In this document: one piece after another, positions 1 to 10,514 of the stretch
Layout: the number at the start of each line of letters is the position of its first letter
Position numbering within the stretch: position 1 is the first letter of the stretch
DNA from: Pilatotrama ljubarskyi
Taxonomy: Eukaryota; Basidiomycota; Agaricomycetes; Polyporales; Polyporaceae
Length of the DNA stretch: 64,000 nucleotides
Direction: 5' to 3'
Assembly (NCBI GenBank): GCA_022385805.1
Contig: MU277677.1
Coordinates: forward strand, 62,001 to 126,000
Position numbers and translations under genes: made by a program
The notes under the pieces: model-generated
Told to the model about the DNA's origin: nothing
Databases searched by the model: none
The model's input: only the letters and a program-made list of their open reading frames with translations

Positions 1-570
1 ACAGAGCACCGCCCGATCTCGGGCCCATTGAAGGTGGCAGTAAGTTAAGAGGGAAGCGTTATCTGTGGAGATGTGAGAAGAGAAGAGATAGCAGCACCGC
101 CCGATCGAGCGAGACGAGGCGGGAACGGTGGAGCAGTTCGAGCTTCGCAGGCGACAGAGTCTGGAGACGGCGCTGGGTGGCGAGACGTTTGGGTTTGGCG
201 TGGACGGGATGCAGGAGTAGGAGGAGAGATGCACCGAGCGCAGCGCAGCGTCGACTCGAACTGAGGCCGTTCTGAGGAGGCGGTTGCGATTGCAGACCGA
301 ACACGGAGCGAAGCAGACGTTGTTCCGGCCACGCTGTCCTTGTCCTCGTCTCTGTCGGCGTGCCGCCCGACGTCACCGTCGTCTTGCCCACCCGACGCGC
401 GACATCACACTCAGGCGCCCGGCGCGGCCGCTGCACAGCGCCGACCCGGGATCCACCGGCACCCCGATATGGCAGGTGCCCGCACCGCCCGTGTCAAAGG
501 GGGCGAAGCGAACCGAAGCGATCCGCCAACAGTGGCCGGCCCTATTGTTTCCTTTCCGCCAACGACTCGG

Positions 571-580
571 ATATATAATC
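571..580 (+). promoter_or_regulatory. TATA box upstream of the 791 gene
   Basis: An ATATATAATC motif lies about 215 bases upstream of the ATG at 791. A long pyrimidine-rich leader with many CTC, TCT and CCC runs lies between them. This is the usual layout of a strongly expressed fungal promoter. The assignment is by consensus only. Confidence 0.5.
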
Positions 581-790
581 CCGCACGCCGCCCAGCCCGG
601 CCTCTTCTCCTCAGGTGGCTCATCCTCTTCGACTCCTATTTCCTCTCCTGTGCTCTCGTCTGCTCATTTCGCTGCTGCTCTCATCTCTCTAGGCTCCCGT
701 CGACCCCACCAATCAAGCACCCCCGCAACATCTCGCTCGACCAGCACCCACACCCACACCCGCTCCCGCTCCCCTACGCAAGCACCAACG

Positions 791-1522
791 ATGGCCGTCT
801 CCTCGCACCGCATCCACACCATCCACGGCGCATTCGGCGCACCCTCCTGCTTCGGCCCCTCCACACCACTCGCCATCAACCCCGCCCAGGCCTCCTCCTT
901 CACTCGCATCCCCAACGTCTGCGCGTCCAGCGCCCGCTCCCGCCCTTTCCGCGCCGCTCCCCCTCCAGGTCGCACCGCTCCCGCCTCCTCGTCAGCCCCA
1001 ACAGTCTCAGGCCCGGGCGTAATGGTCCCGTCGTCCGCCGCAGGCAGCCGCCCCCGCCGCACGTCCCTCTCTTACGCGGGCCCCGCGCCCACCCGCCGCG
1101 CTCCCCCTCCGCCACCCGTCCCCGCCGAACGCACAGCCTCGTCCCTGGCGCCCACCACCGCGCCCCTCGTGCAGATCCCCACCATCGAGGACCCGTTCGC
1201 AGACGCGCTCGAGGAGACGTCTCGTGCGCACTCTCCTGCAGTGTCGGAGTCACCGCTACCATCCCTGTCGACCTCGGCTCCAACCGCTCACGCCAACCGT
1301 TCGACTATGGCGACCGGCCTCAGTGCGCCACCCGGCCTTGCGCACAACGTGTCGGGGGGCATACCAAGCGCGAAGGACATGCGTGGAAGACTGGTCGCGA
1401 GCGCGCTGCTGAGCCGCGGGAGTGGGCGGCCGCTGGGGGTGTACCTCCGCAGACGGCTATCCGGCCAAGAGCACGTTTACGTCAAGAGTCGGCTGTCGCA
1501 GCTCGTTGCGGCTGCTGCGTAG
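791..1522 (+). CDS. Hypothetical low-complexity protein, 243 aa
   Basis: An intronless ORF with its ATG just after the pyrimidine-rich leader. The frame is open upstream to 284, but the ATG at 791 is preferred because it follows the TATA box and leader. The protein is rich in Ser, Pro, Ala and Arg. It has a proline tract (APPPPPVPAE) near residue 100, then an acidic stretch (IPTIEDPFADALEE). The C-terminus is basic and amphipathic and looks more ordered (about residues 195-243, with LGVYLRRRLS and YVKSRLSQLV). No signal peptide or domain is recognised, so no function is assigned. The short folded tail after a disordered body would fit a docking or scaffold protein, but that is a guess. Codon use matches neighbouring genes. 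Confidence 0.5.
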   Translation: MAVSSHRIHTIHGAFGAPSCFGPSTPLAINPAQASSFTRIPNVCASSARSRPFRAAPPPGRTAPASSSAPTVSGPGVMVPSSAAGSRPRRTSLSYAGPAPTRRAPPPPPVPAERTASSLAPTTAPLVQIPTIEDPFADALEETSRAHSPAVSESPLPSLSTSAPTAHANRSTMATGLSAPPGLAHNVSGGIPSAKDMRGRLVASALLSRGSGRPLGVYLRRRLSGQEHVYVKSRLSQLVAAAA

Positions 1523-2627
1523 GACATCTGGGCGGGCGGGTCTAGCGACTTCAGGCAGTCGTAGGAAGTGTAGGAGGGGGGGACGTTTGGCCCTTGGGTG
1601 CGCCCGGTCGGTCTCCGTTGCTTCTTGCTTCTTGCCGCTTGGACAACACACTCCTTCCCTGGTTCTTGGTCGTTTGCAACCCACCCCACTTTGCATGTCG
1701 CCTCATCGATCACACACCACACACCACTCTACGCACACCCTCGCTCGACGTTGTCGCCGTTATCGCATACCTCACCCACCTCCCCTCGCTACCGCATACT
1801 CCGCCTAATTGCCCTCCCTAACGGCTCCGTTCACTCAAATCAGTCGGTCTCTCGTGTCTCGCTCTCTTCCCGGTCTCGCACGCATCCGTCCGTCGCTCGC
1901 TCGCTATACATACACAAACACCTCTTTCCCTCATTGTAGAACACCACACCGCACGTTCCATACAGTATAACGCATCGTTTGTCACGACTCCCCCGCCCCA
2001 ATTCTGATTTATTCATTCTCTCCTCTCTTCTTCTGACTTCTGACTTGAAGGTCTGCTGTGTTCTGTGCTCTAGGAATACGTCGGCTAACCGTGAACCTGT
2101 CTTTGAACGTGATACCACTACCGGCTCGCACGGGTGGTTGATATCCCTCATTCATCTCCGGCTCGTCCGCAATGAAAGTCAAGCAAACACTCCTCGTTCC
2201 CCGGATATGAGTCTTCCCCGAGCCCCGAGCGCTGCGCCCAAGCAACACGACACGCAAGTGCGAAGTGAGTGCGAACGATATGCACCCCGGAGCCTCCTCA
2301 GCCACTATCCGGCACGACGCGGGTGGCTGCTTGGTGGGTGGCTGAGTGGCTGGTGGCGGAGTACTGAGTGGCTGGTGGCTGACGGCTTCGATCGCTGGGC
2401 GCTCCGACGCACCTCCCGCTCCGTCGCCCTTTCCAGAACAGAGGCGGGGCGCGCGGACAGGGGCTCCGGATCGGATTCAGGTTTGGGGTTCGGGTTCGGT
2501 TTGCGTGGGGGTTAGGGTCAGGGACCGATCTCTGGCCGTGCGGCCCGGCCCCTGGCTCTGCAGCCTAACCCCTCACTCAACCTACTGTACGTACAATGTG
2601 GAATAGAAGGACTGTGAAAAAAAGCAA
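1523..2627. other. Intergenic, no gene recognised
   Basis: The first part is probably 3' UTR of the upstream gene. It is pyrimidine-rich on the + strand up to about 2050. Near 2350-2400 are short repeats of GTGGCTG and GGCTGGTGG. Near 2480-2530 is a G-rich stretch with GGTTCGGG/GGGTTAGGG-like motifs. No ORF looks like a protein. Confidence 0.5.
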
Positions 2628-2699
2628 TCCGATATGGTGTAGTGGCTAACATTATCGCCTCTCACGCGATAGCCCGGGGTTCGATTCCCCGTGTCGGAA
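2628..2699 (+). tRNA. tRNA-Glu (CTC)
   Basis: A 72-nt cloverleaf without an intron. The acceptor stem TCCGATA pairs with TGTCGGA and the discriminator base is A2699. The anticodon stem ATCGC/GCGAT encloses the 7-nt loop CTCTCAC, which gives anticodon CTC for glutamate codon GAG. The T-arm has the B-box GGTTCGATTCC and the D-arm has the A-box TGGTGTAGTGGC. The sequence closely resembles fungal tRNA-Glu. A run of five T follows directly. Confidence 0.95.
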
Positions 2700-2703
2700 T
2701 GAA

Positions 2704-2708
2704 TTTTT
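2704..2708 (+). terminator. Pol III terminator of tRNA-Glu
   Basis: Five consecutive T residues start 5 nt after the tRNA 3' end, which is enough for RNA polymerase III termination. Confidence 0.75.
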
Positions 2709-3046
2709 AGCTGCGCTCCCTCCTCTGAGTGGACGGCCAAGACGAAGATATCCTACATGCGCCTAGACCACCCCTTCGTGGGTGAGCACTCGCCGCAGTC
2801 TCTGAAGTATGCAGTTGCAGCGGCCTCTCTAACGCGAAATTCCTGCAGGGCCCCACTCAACGTACATGACTCTATGTAGGATGGCACGCAAAGATCCTCT
2901 ATCGTAACATTTTGCGAGAACGTAGCCCCCAAAAAAGTAGTCGTGCTCTCTCCTCCCGCCACGACGGGTACAGCGCTTCCCGTTGCCGCCCCAGAGAGCT
3001 GGGCACCAGCATTGCAATAGCCCTCGTGCCCTCCGAACCGTGATCC

Positions 3047-5036
3047 TCAGTTATCCCGCACGGTCGAGTACCCGACGTCCACCCAAGCGCGCATCCGGTC
3101 CCCGTACTTGATCGTCAGCAGGATCAACCTATCACGTACAGTACGTCGTGAGCATGCAGACCCGCGTGGAGGGGCCAAACAAAGTCAAAGAGGGGAGGGG
3201 GTGCTCACCCGAACCCAAGCCACGCGATCCCGGCAAAGACGGCGCCGGTGGCGGCGACGCCGATCGCGTCGATGAGCGGGAGGATGCCCGCGGTGATGAG
3301 CGCGATGATGAGCGCGCGGAAGGACCCGCTCGCGGCCATCGTCTCCGCGCTCTTCGAGTGGAGGATGTCGACGTAGTACGCGGACGACGGGGAGAGCACG
3401 ATGTCCACCTACGCCCGGACCGCCCAGTCAGCGCGGCACGTCTGACCGGCAACTAGAAGAGAACGTACCCCGATGCCGTTCATGAACAGCCAGATCAGAT
3501 TCAAGACGATCCCTGGGGTGCCCGGCACGAACTGCGTCGTGAGGCCTGACAGCAGAACGGACAGCGGGACGAACACCGCCGCGCCCCAGAGGGACGCGCG
3601 CAGCCGGTCCTCGGGCACCCAGACGCCCCCGCGCCGCTTGCGCCAGGCGACGACGACGCGGTCGGAAAGCCGGCCGGCGAGGGGTGCACCGACTACAACA
3701 CAACACCAGTCGTTGGCGCGAATAAGCTGGGAGCGACGGTGGAAAGCGAGAGGACGCACTGATGTTTCCGAGGCCGGCGGGGAGGAAGAACGCGCCGATG
3801 ATGGCCTCGTTGGTTATGTTGTATTGCTTGCCCTGCGGCGAGAGCCCGGTCAGTGAGGGAGGTGAGTGGGGTGACGTGATGATAAGGACGCACGATCGTG
3901 TACGCCAGGGGGATCATGAGCACAAAGTCCGTCACGAGGGTGGTCGTCCCCGCCAACGTCTGAACGTAGCATCAGCAATCACCGCCGCGTCAACGTCAGA
4001 GCGGTGGTTACGCACAACAATGAGGATGTTCGGGCTGCGCAGGAGCCCGAGGCTCTTGAACGGGTTGAGGAAGACAGGCTTGCGATGCTCCTCCGTCGCG
4101 CCCCACCGGCGCAACTTCTGCGGATCGAGCGTCTCGGGGAGCCACAGTGCTACCGGGACGAACGCGAAGAGGCCCATGACGAACAGCGCCCACTGCGCGA
4201 GGCGCCACGAGAAGTAGTGCGTCGCGATCCCCCCGCAGAGCGGTGCAATTGCGGGACCAAAGAGGGAAGCCTGAAGCGAATTCGTTGAGTCTTCTGCCAG
4301 AGTTGGTGAGTTGAGACATGGAGCGTGGTGACTTACGCCGAAGAAGATGCCCATGGCGGACCCGCGCTCTTCTAGCCTGTAAATGTCGCCGATCGCGCCC
4401 GCACCGACCGACATGCCGCTCGAGGCACCGAGTGCTTGCACGACGCGCCAGAACATGAGCGTCGGTACGCTATGCGACATGGCCACGCCCGCCGAGCCTA
4501 CGCAGAGGGTCGGCAGGGACAAGAGGAATACCGTCCGTCGACCATCTGTCGAGTATGTCAGAATCACTGTACGACATTGCTTAGGGTGGCTCAAAGCGAT
4601 GCTCACAGGAACCGGAGTATGTCGCCCATAGTAGACTTCCGGCCGACGCCGTGATCAGTGATAGACTCACGGCCAAACTAGAGATGGAGGTGTCAGCCCG
4701 GGCGTTGTATGAGTACGCGCGCAGCTAGCTTGCCTGATAACAGGGCCTGTCGATCCCAGTTCATGAGCGATTTCTGGTATCGAAGGAATGAAAGAGCCCG
4801 AGGCCAGAACTATAGTTTGACTTGAGATTAGCGTCTCTCCTCGCCACACTGGTTGAGGTCGAATAGCACGGACATGGAATGACGGCGGCCCATGATATCA
4901 GGGCGACGATGACCCGCTTTTGTGCAGAACTGAAGCGTTGGTACAACAGATCATGCTTCAGGATCTCCGGATCTGTGATTCGCGGCGCCTCCGAGTCGGC
5001 GAGAAGAGGACTCTCTTCCGAGTATTCGTGAGTCAT
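3047..5036 (-). CDS. MFS transporter, DHA1 drug/polyamine-type exporter, about 472 aa
   Basis: Ten exons rebuilt on the minus strand: 5036-4874, 4809-4734, 4677-4607, 4545-4337, 4270-4016, 3959-3894, 3832-3760, 3692-3469, 3408-3209, 3128-3047. All phases are consistent. The protein starts with an acidic cytosolic tail (SEESPLLADSEAP). Major facilitator helices follow, with the loop motif YGRRTVFLLSLP and the helix-4/5 region RVVQALGASSGMSVGAGAIG. Length and motifs fit 12-TM proton-driven exporters of the DHA1 type. Such proteins sit in the plasma or vacuolar membrane and export toxic compounds or polyamines; the substrate cannot be read here. The second intron (4733-4678) uses GC-AG sites: no canonical donor there keeps the frame into LAVSLSLITASAGSLLW. 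A TATA element lies upstream at 5179-5186. Confidence 0.85.
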
Positions 5037-5178
5037 GAAGGAGCGTCACAATCGTACGGACGTCGAAGGCGATGCGACCGACGTGAACACCACTGGGCCA
5101 AAGCTCGATGGGGAGGGTGTAGAGGGAGAGGAAGGGAGATTTTGCGGGGAAATAAGCGTCGAGTACACTTGAGTCACC

Positions 5179-5186
5179 ATTATATA
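5179..5186 (-). promoter_or_regulatory. TATA box of the MFS gene
   Basis: TATATAAT on the minus strand, about 145 bases upstream of the MFS start codon at 5036. Consensus match only. Confidence 0.5.
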
Positions 5187-6536
5187 GCGCGCTTTATCAG
5201 CGCCTCCGCCTCCGCCGCGGCGGGGTCGGCGGTGCAGTCGATATGTGGATGGTGTTTACTTTACCCCATCTCTATCTCCGCGATACCCTCGATCGTATTC
5301 GGCAGCACTGGCGCTGCTGATAAAGGAATACGGCAACGCTCGTCAGTTTCGCTCGGGTGTGCATGCCACAAACATGGTAGGAAAGCAAAGTACATAGTCC
5401 GTTGTACTTCACAGCGTCGCGCCATTTGCTGATGATGTTGTAGCAGGAACTTGAAGGAACCCGAAGTGGCTTTGGCTTTCTGGCAGAGTACGGACGCCGG
5501 TCCGGTGCCTGGACCGAGTCTCTGCCATATGACGCAGTACACAGCTTTCTGCGACTCCGGCTGTCAAGAGATCGTCGAGTCCGACGATTTGCCCGAGGTC
5601 CTCCAAATCTCGAGCAAGTGACTATCAACACACGCAACGAGACGTCTTGACTGCGACTCAAGCCCTACCGCTGTGGCAGCAGCGGAATACGCACGATCAC
5701 TCGTAAGCTCAGCCTTACGTTCTTGCCATTGAACCTTACATGGCTGTGGCCTGTCCGAGAATGCGGTCTTGCTCTTCAGACGTGACTCGGGGTGGGGTTC
5801 TCACCTACCCTGTCATGCGCCTTCGGTACGTCGCACTCGGCCTTCGCGAATGGGGGAGTCGGGATCCTGACCGAGACTTGGTACAGCATCACGGCTCATA
5901 CTGTGACCAGAGCTGTGCACTCGCCCTGTATAGGCACCGACGAGAACACACTGCCTTGTGAGCGAGAGCATCCTAGCGAAAGCGAGCGTGTTACCTTCCT
6001 CTTCGACTACATAGCAGTCACCGAGATATGCTAGAGTTGGCAGAGCCTCTGCAACTTAGCTGCAAGGACACCGCAAATAGAACTCGTGGTTATGTCGGCA
6101 AATGCCGATGTGCCAAGAATGGCGATCCCTTTTGTACTTCGTTTTTCCTGGAAATTTATGGTGGTTGGAGTTTGGGAGTCGGATTGGGGGGCACCGAGCA
6201 CAGGTCGGTGTGGGTGACTCCAGTTCTAGACCGTTCGGCCTTCTGACATGGTTCAGCAGGAAGGGACGGAGCGGTGAGACTCCACAATTCCCACATGCTG
6301 TTACCGGCGAAAGCCAATGTGGTCCGTCGTCATTGGTCTCGGCACTGGTAACAGGCCGCTATAAGGGCAGGTCCGTCTGTGGTAAATGAGTGAGTGCGTC
6401 ATTTTCTGCTGTGGAAGTCGATAATTGGCAGCTCTCCCAGATCCCGAGCGGCTGATAGTCCAGATAAATCCTCCGATGGCCCTCTTTCCCGGCCGACTCG
6501 GACTTTGCTCTGTGTTCCCTCTGCTCGCTCGACCAC
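5187..6536. other. Intergenic, no gene recognised
   Basis: Divergent spacer between the MFS gene (-) and the F-box gene (+). Both strands hold only short ORFs (up to about 129 codons) with no domain, signal peptide or splice continuity. A diverged or non-coding transcript cannot be excluded. Confidence 0.4.
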
Positions 6537-8114
6537 ATGCTGGATCGTCTCCCGTATGATGTTCAACTTGCCATCTTGCGGTCGCTCAGCGCCAGAGACG
6601 TCGTAAGGCTATGCTCGGTGAGTACATGAGCGCGCTTGCGCCGCAAATGAAGCACCGGACTCGGCAGTAACGTACCTTGCAGACGTGCAGAGCTTTGTAC
6701 AGCCTGATGGGCGACCGCTCCTTATGGTACCATGCGCTATCCCGCCTGCTCTTGTGCTTCCCACAGCCGCAACTATCCCGGCGCTTGGGCGAGATGGCCG
6801 CGGAGGAGCTCAAAGCTCAGGTCGTGCACTCGGCGCAGCTGGACAGGTGGTGGCATAGGGTCGATTACGAGCCGCGGTTGGTCCGGAACTTTCACTGCGA
6901 TAGGTCCGTCGAGCATGTCAACCTGGTGGCCGGAGGGGACTGGCTGGTGGTCGTCCTGTACGACGGGTCGTTACAGCTCCGTGAGCTCGGCGCGCCATCA
7001 CCTGCGGTCACACTGTCGCATTCCTTGACGGAGGACGAGTCGGTCTTCTATCTGAGCTCCCGCCTGTCCTTCACTGACGACGACGAGGATCTGATCATCC
7101 TGCAGATGGGCGTGCGATATAAGTAAGTCATGCCAAGGACCAGCGGTCCGTCGGATACTAACGGCGATGGGACTGACCTGATCAGCCAGTGTAACATCTA
7201 CGTCTACCACGTCGCGGTCGTCGACCCCTCTCCGACCTTCTTGCTCGTCGGAAAGGTCTCCGTCACAGGCTCAGTCTGGTGTTGTGCCTCCGGCGGTCGA
7301 TTTCTGGTGTACGGCCAGGAGTCCGGCGGCGGCGATATGGTCTTGCACGTCTGCCCTGTCGGACACGGCAACCCTGAGCCGCAGAGGCCCGAGGTTTCGA
7401 TGAACATCGGGCCATGGTCGGTGAGTACCACCATACCTTACTCGAAGCTCCTCCCGCCCCGCTCAATAATCGACGCCGCAGGCCGACGAGGACTTCTCCA
7501 TCTCAGTCCTCTCCGGACACCAGCTCATGCTCGCATACCACGGCGGCCTCTCCGTGTACGAAATCCCACCGCCCGCCCAGGATGGAGGCGCAACGCGTCG
7601 GGTGCAGCCCGTCTGGAGCCGCCGCTGCGACATCGGCTCGGGCATCTACCGCATCAGCCCCTTCTCTTGGGACGCGCACCGGCACCCCGTCGTCGTCGCC
7701 GGCACACACGCCTTGCACGTCGTCCGCCTATCTCCTGACGCCGGCGCGGACGTCGACTACCGCGAAATCCCGTACCCGCTCCCGCCCGGGGCGGAGCTCG
7801 GATACGTGGGCCTCGGCGCCATCGGGCTGCGGCGCGCGATCTGGGATAGCACCGAGGCGCGCAACGGCGCGCTGCACGTACACTTCCGCACGTACTCGCT
7901 CCCGCGCTCGATCCTCGACCTGGGCGAGGATGATCCGGACTTTGGCGGTGGGGAGCTGGGCCTGCAGGGCCGTATCGGCTCGTTCACGGTCACGCTGGAC
8001 CCCGAAGAGCACCTCGTGAATCTGTGTCTAGAGGAAGGATCTGGGCGCGTGTGCTTGCTGCTGAACAACATCATGACCGGTGCAAGACGAATATCGGTCA
8101 TCGATGCCGTATGA
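6537..8114 (+). CDS. F-box protein, about 462 aa
   Basis: Four exons: 6537-6617, 6683-7122, 7186-7420, 7482-8114, all GT-AG with consistent phases. The second intron has a perfect branch site (ATACTAAC). The N-terminus is a clear F-box: MLDRLPYDVQLAILRSLSAR, then VVRLCSTCRAL and a WYHAL tail (residues 1-50). F-boxes bind Skp1 in SCF ubiquitin ligases. The rest (about 410 residues) is rich in short beta-like segments (VNLVAGGDWLVVVLYDGSL, VCLLLNNI), which suggests a propeller-like substrate-binding region; no WD signature is visible. The target is unknown. Basidiomycetes carry large, fast-evolving F-box families, so orthology cannot be assigned. It converges with CDC73, leaving a 217-base spacer. 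Confidence 0.8.
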
Positions 8115-8331
8115 CGCCGACTTACGACTGTCCACGACCCGCACGTATACCGACGACATCTCAGGGAATAGAGCAGGCGACGATACTGTAGTCCGTGGAA
8201 CCGTCCTTCGAGACATCCCGATCGTTCTCTTGCGAGCAAGGATACCATGCGATTGCTCGAGAACGAAGGCGTACAGAGGACGAAGGATAGGAGCACATAC
8301 AGGATACACAGCAGCAGGCTATCGAGCGTAC

Positions 8332-10205
8332 TCAGCCTTGCATGAGCGATGGCTTGTTGGCGCTCGTCCATTGGTCCAATGTGCGCCAGAAGTGCGCAAC
8401 CACGGACTTATCGACGTGTCGACGATGGGGATCTATCTAACGGGAAGATGAGACCAAACAGGGAGCTTAGTGGGTCCATATGCCTCACCTTTAGTTCTGT
8501 GACGTTCCAGTCCTTGATTTTGGGATTCGGAGGGTCGTTCGTCCACGAGAAATAGATGCCTTTCACTGGAAAGTGCGAGATTGATTCGGCTTCCACATGT
8601 CTTCCAAGGAGTTCCAGGACGTACCATGGTGGAACAACGTCTTTGGCTCCTGCCACTTATACGGCCGGAACTGCCACGTCTGGCCCGTGGTCATTACGCA
8701 TACTACCCGGTCCCAAGCGTCTGGACCGAACTTCGCCAGTGCCTCGGCGCTGTCAACGACGAAGTACCTGCCAGATCGCCGTCAGACGGTTCCATGCACC
8801 CAGGCTGGACACATGACACACCTCGTCTGGGTCTCCGTCTCTCGGCCAGAGGGGTCGATCGTGGTTCGTTTGCGGTATATTGGAATGACGTCCTCGGCGC
8901 GCGCGTTGCCCTCCGCGGCAGCGCGTGCACGCGCCTCCTGTGACGGCTCGAATACGGCGTCTTGCAGGAATCGTCGCACGTTGTACATGGTGATCAGCGA
9001 CGTTGGTGATGACGAGATCATAATGATAGGATACTGGTTGCCTAACGGTCCAATGCGTCAGTAAGCCAACCCAAGAATGGTTCGCATGAGACGTACGGGG
9101 TTTCCGCGCTTGCAGTTTGGGATCTGCTGAATGTTAAGATGACCCATGCAGTGCATTTCGTGATGTGCATACCAGGAGTAGATGGCGCAGAGCTCCAGAT
9201 AGAGCTGCTGTGCTTTGGATTTGCGGCCTCCTTCAGCTTCTTCAGCTTCTCAGCGAACGCTACCTTGACTGAGTTCAAGTTCTGCCAGAGGATGAGTGAT
9301 TACTCCACAGGAGAGGGGGTTGCACCGACATTAGGCTTGATTCCGCGGAGCACTGTAATTCTGTCTTGCAGCTCAATTTCGTTGGCCTTGATCTTCTTGA
9401 CCACTTCTATATCTGCATGGTCTGCCACATATCTTCGCTTCAATGGGCTGGAGGTAGTATCTGCTCCCTTGGCAGATGACACAGAGGGGAGAGACGCCGT
9501 AGTCCGTAGCTGCGGAGGCGTGCCCGGCGGGGTCGTGGACTCAGCTATTCACAGTGGAAACGTATGTGAGAATGGTGGACGTTCATGGATTGCACATTGG
9601 GTAGAGCACACAGGGACGGAACGGGGATGGACGTATCATCCAGACTTCGCAGCACGAGGTAGATGAAGCCCGGGAAAAGGATGCCATTCAGAAGTATACT
9701 GGGGTGTGGACTCTCTGCGCCGAGTCGACAGATTGCCGCGACGGGTGCAGGATGGGGTAGAAGGCGCGAACAAGTGGCATGGGTGCAACTCTGGAGCCGA
9801 CAGCTCACCTTCAATAGAAACCAGTCCCGACAAACTCTGGGTCTTGTCTTCGAGCCAGTCCGCAACGGCTTTTCTCTCCGTCACACTGACGAATCCGACA
9901 GTATACCCGTTCTCTCGGACCTGCTTCATGTACTCGGCGCCCGGCGCGTCTCGCAGTAGCCATGCTAGATAGACCGCCCCGAGTGAGAAGAAGTCTTGAG
10001 AGTTACTCTGCGGGTCAGACGCCGTAGCTCCTGGCTTTCGTAGTCGCGTGGGTGTCGACTTTGGCAGTGCGCTTGTGGGTGAGAGTACTAGGTGCGTTGC
10101 GCTTGAGAACGAGTCGGTGGGACCTGCGTCATTCGTGTAGGTTATGGGCGTTTTCGACTTGATGGCCTGCCGCAAAGCCAGTAGCGCATCAGTCCCAGAG
10201 CTCAT
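8332..10205 (-). CDS. CDC73: CDC73/parafibromin, Paf1 complex subunit, about 466 aa
   Basis: Nine exons: 10205-9809, 9714-9610, 9544-9330, 9281-9173, 9126-9097, 9041-8822, 8767-8625, 8565-8489, 8436-8332; phases agree throughout. The start MSSGTDALLALRQAIKSKTP matches the parafibromin N-terminus. The C-terminal Ras-like domain is complete: PIIMISSSPTSLITMYNV, VVDSAEALAKFGPDAWDRVV, TWQFRPYKW, then VKGIYFSWTNDPPNPKIKDW and HFWRTLDQW near the end. The middle holds ADIEVVKKIKANEIELQDR, as in other family members. In the Paf1 complex Cdc73 binds RNA polymerase II and supports elongation, H2B ubiquitination and H3K4 methylation. The fifth exon is only 30 nt. Exon 2 boundaries are the least certain. 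The gene shares a 309-bp divergent promoter with eIF2A. Confidence 0.93.
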
Positions 10206-10514
10206 AGCAAGCAAGCTGACTCGAGACGTGAATTGGGAGAGGAGGAGCGGGACCTGTCAGTGTCTGGTCGACGTTGAAGTGCTCAAGAGACATTAATTGC
10301 AAGCAAGCGCCTGACGGTACACGGTTGCGTGACGTGACGTGACGCAGTAACAGGCATCTGTAGCAGTTAACCCTAACCCAGCCGGCCGTTCTCCTTAGGT
10401 AAGCCTCAGCCACTTTTTTTGGCGATGCGGGCTGATTGCGCTTAGCCACCTTCACCACCTCCGCATCCCATTCTGAAGCATTAGCTTGCTTCTCTCACCC
10501 TCTCTTGCGCATAA
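10206..10514. promoter_or_regulatory. Divergent promoter between CDC73 and eIF2A
   Basis: This 309-bp spacer has two notable elements. At 10329-10344 overlapping TGACG units form a CRE/ATF-like cluster (GTGACGTGACGTGACGC). At 10369-10379 is AACCCTAACCC, a telo-box. Telo-boxes are known in fungal promoters of translation genes, where Tbf1-type factors bind. Their function here is inferred. Confidence 0.5.

Noticed and set aside
2510..2520. TTAGGG-like motif near the tRNA gene
   Set aside because: A single imperfect copy in a G-rich stretch; not a telomere or interstitial telomeric repeat array.
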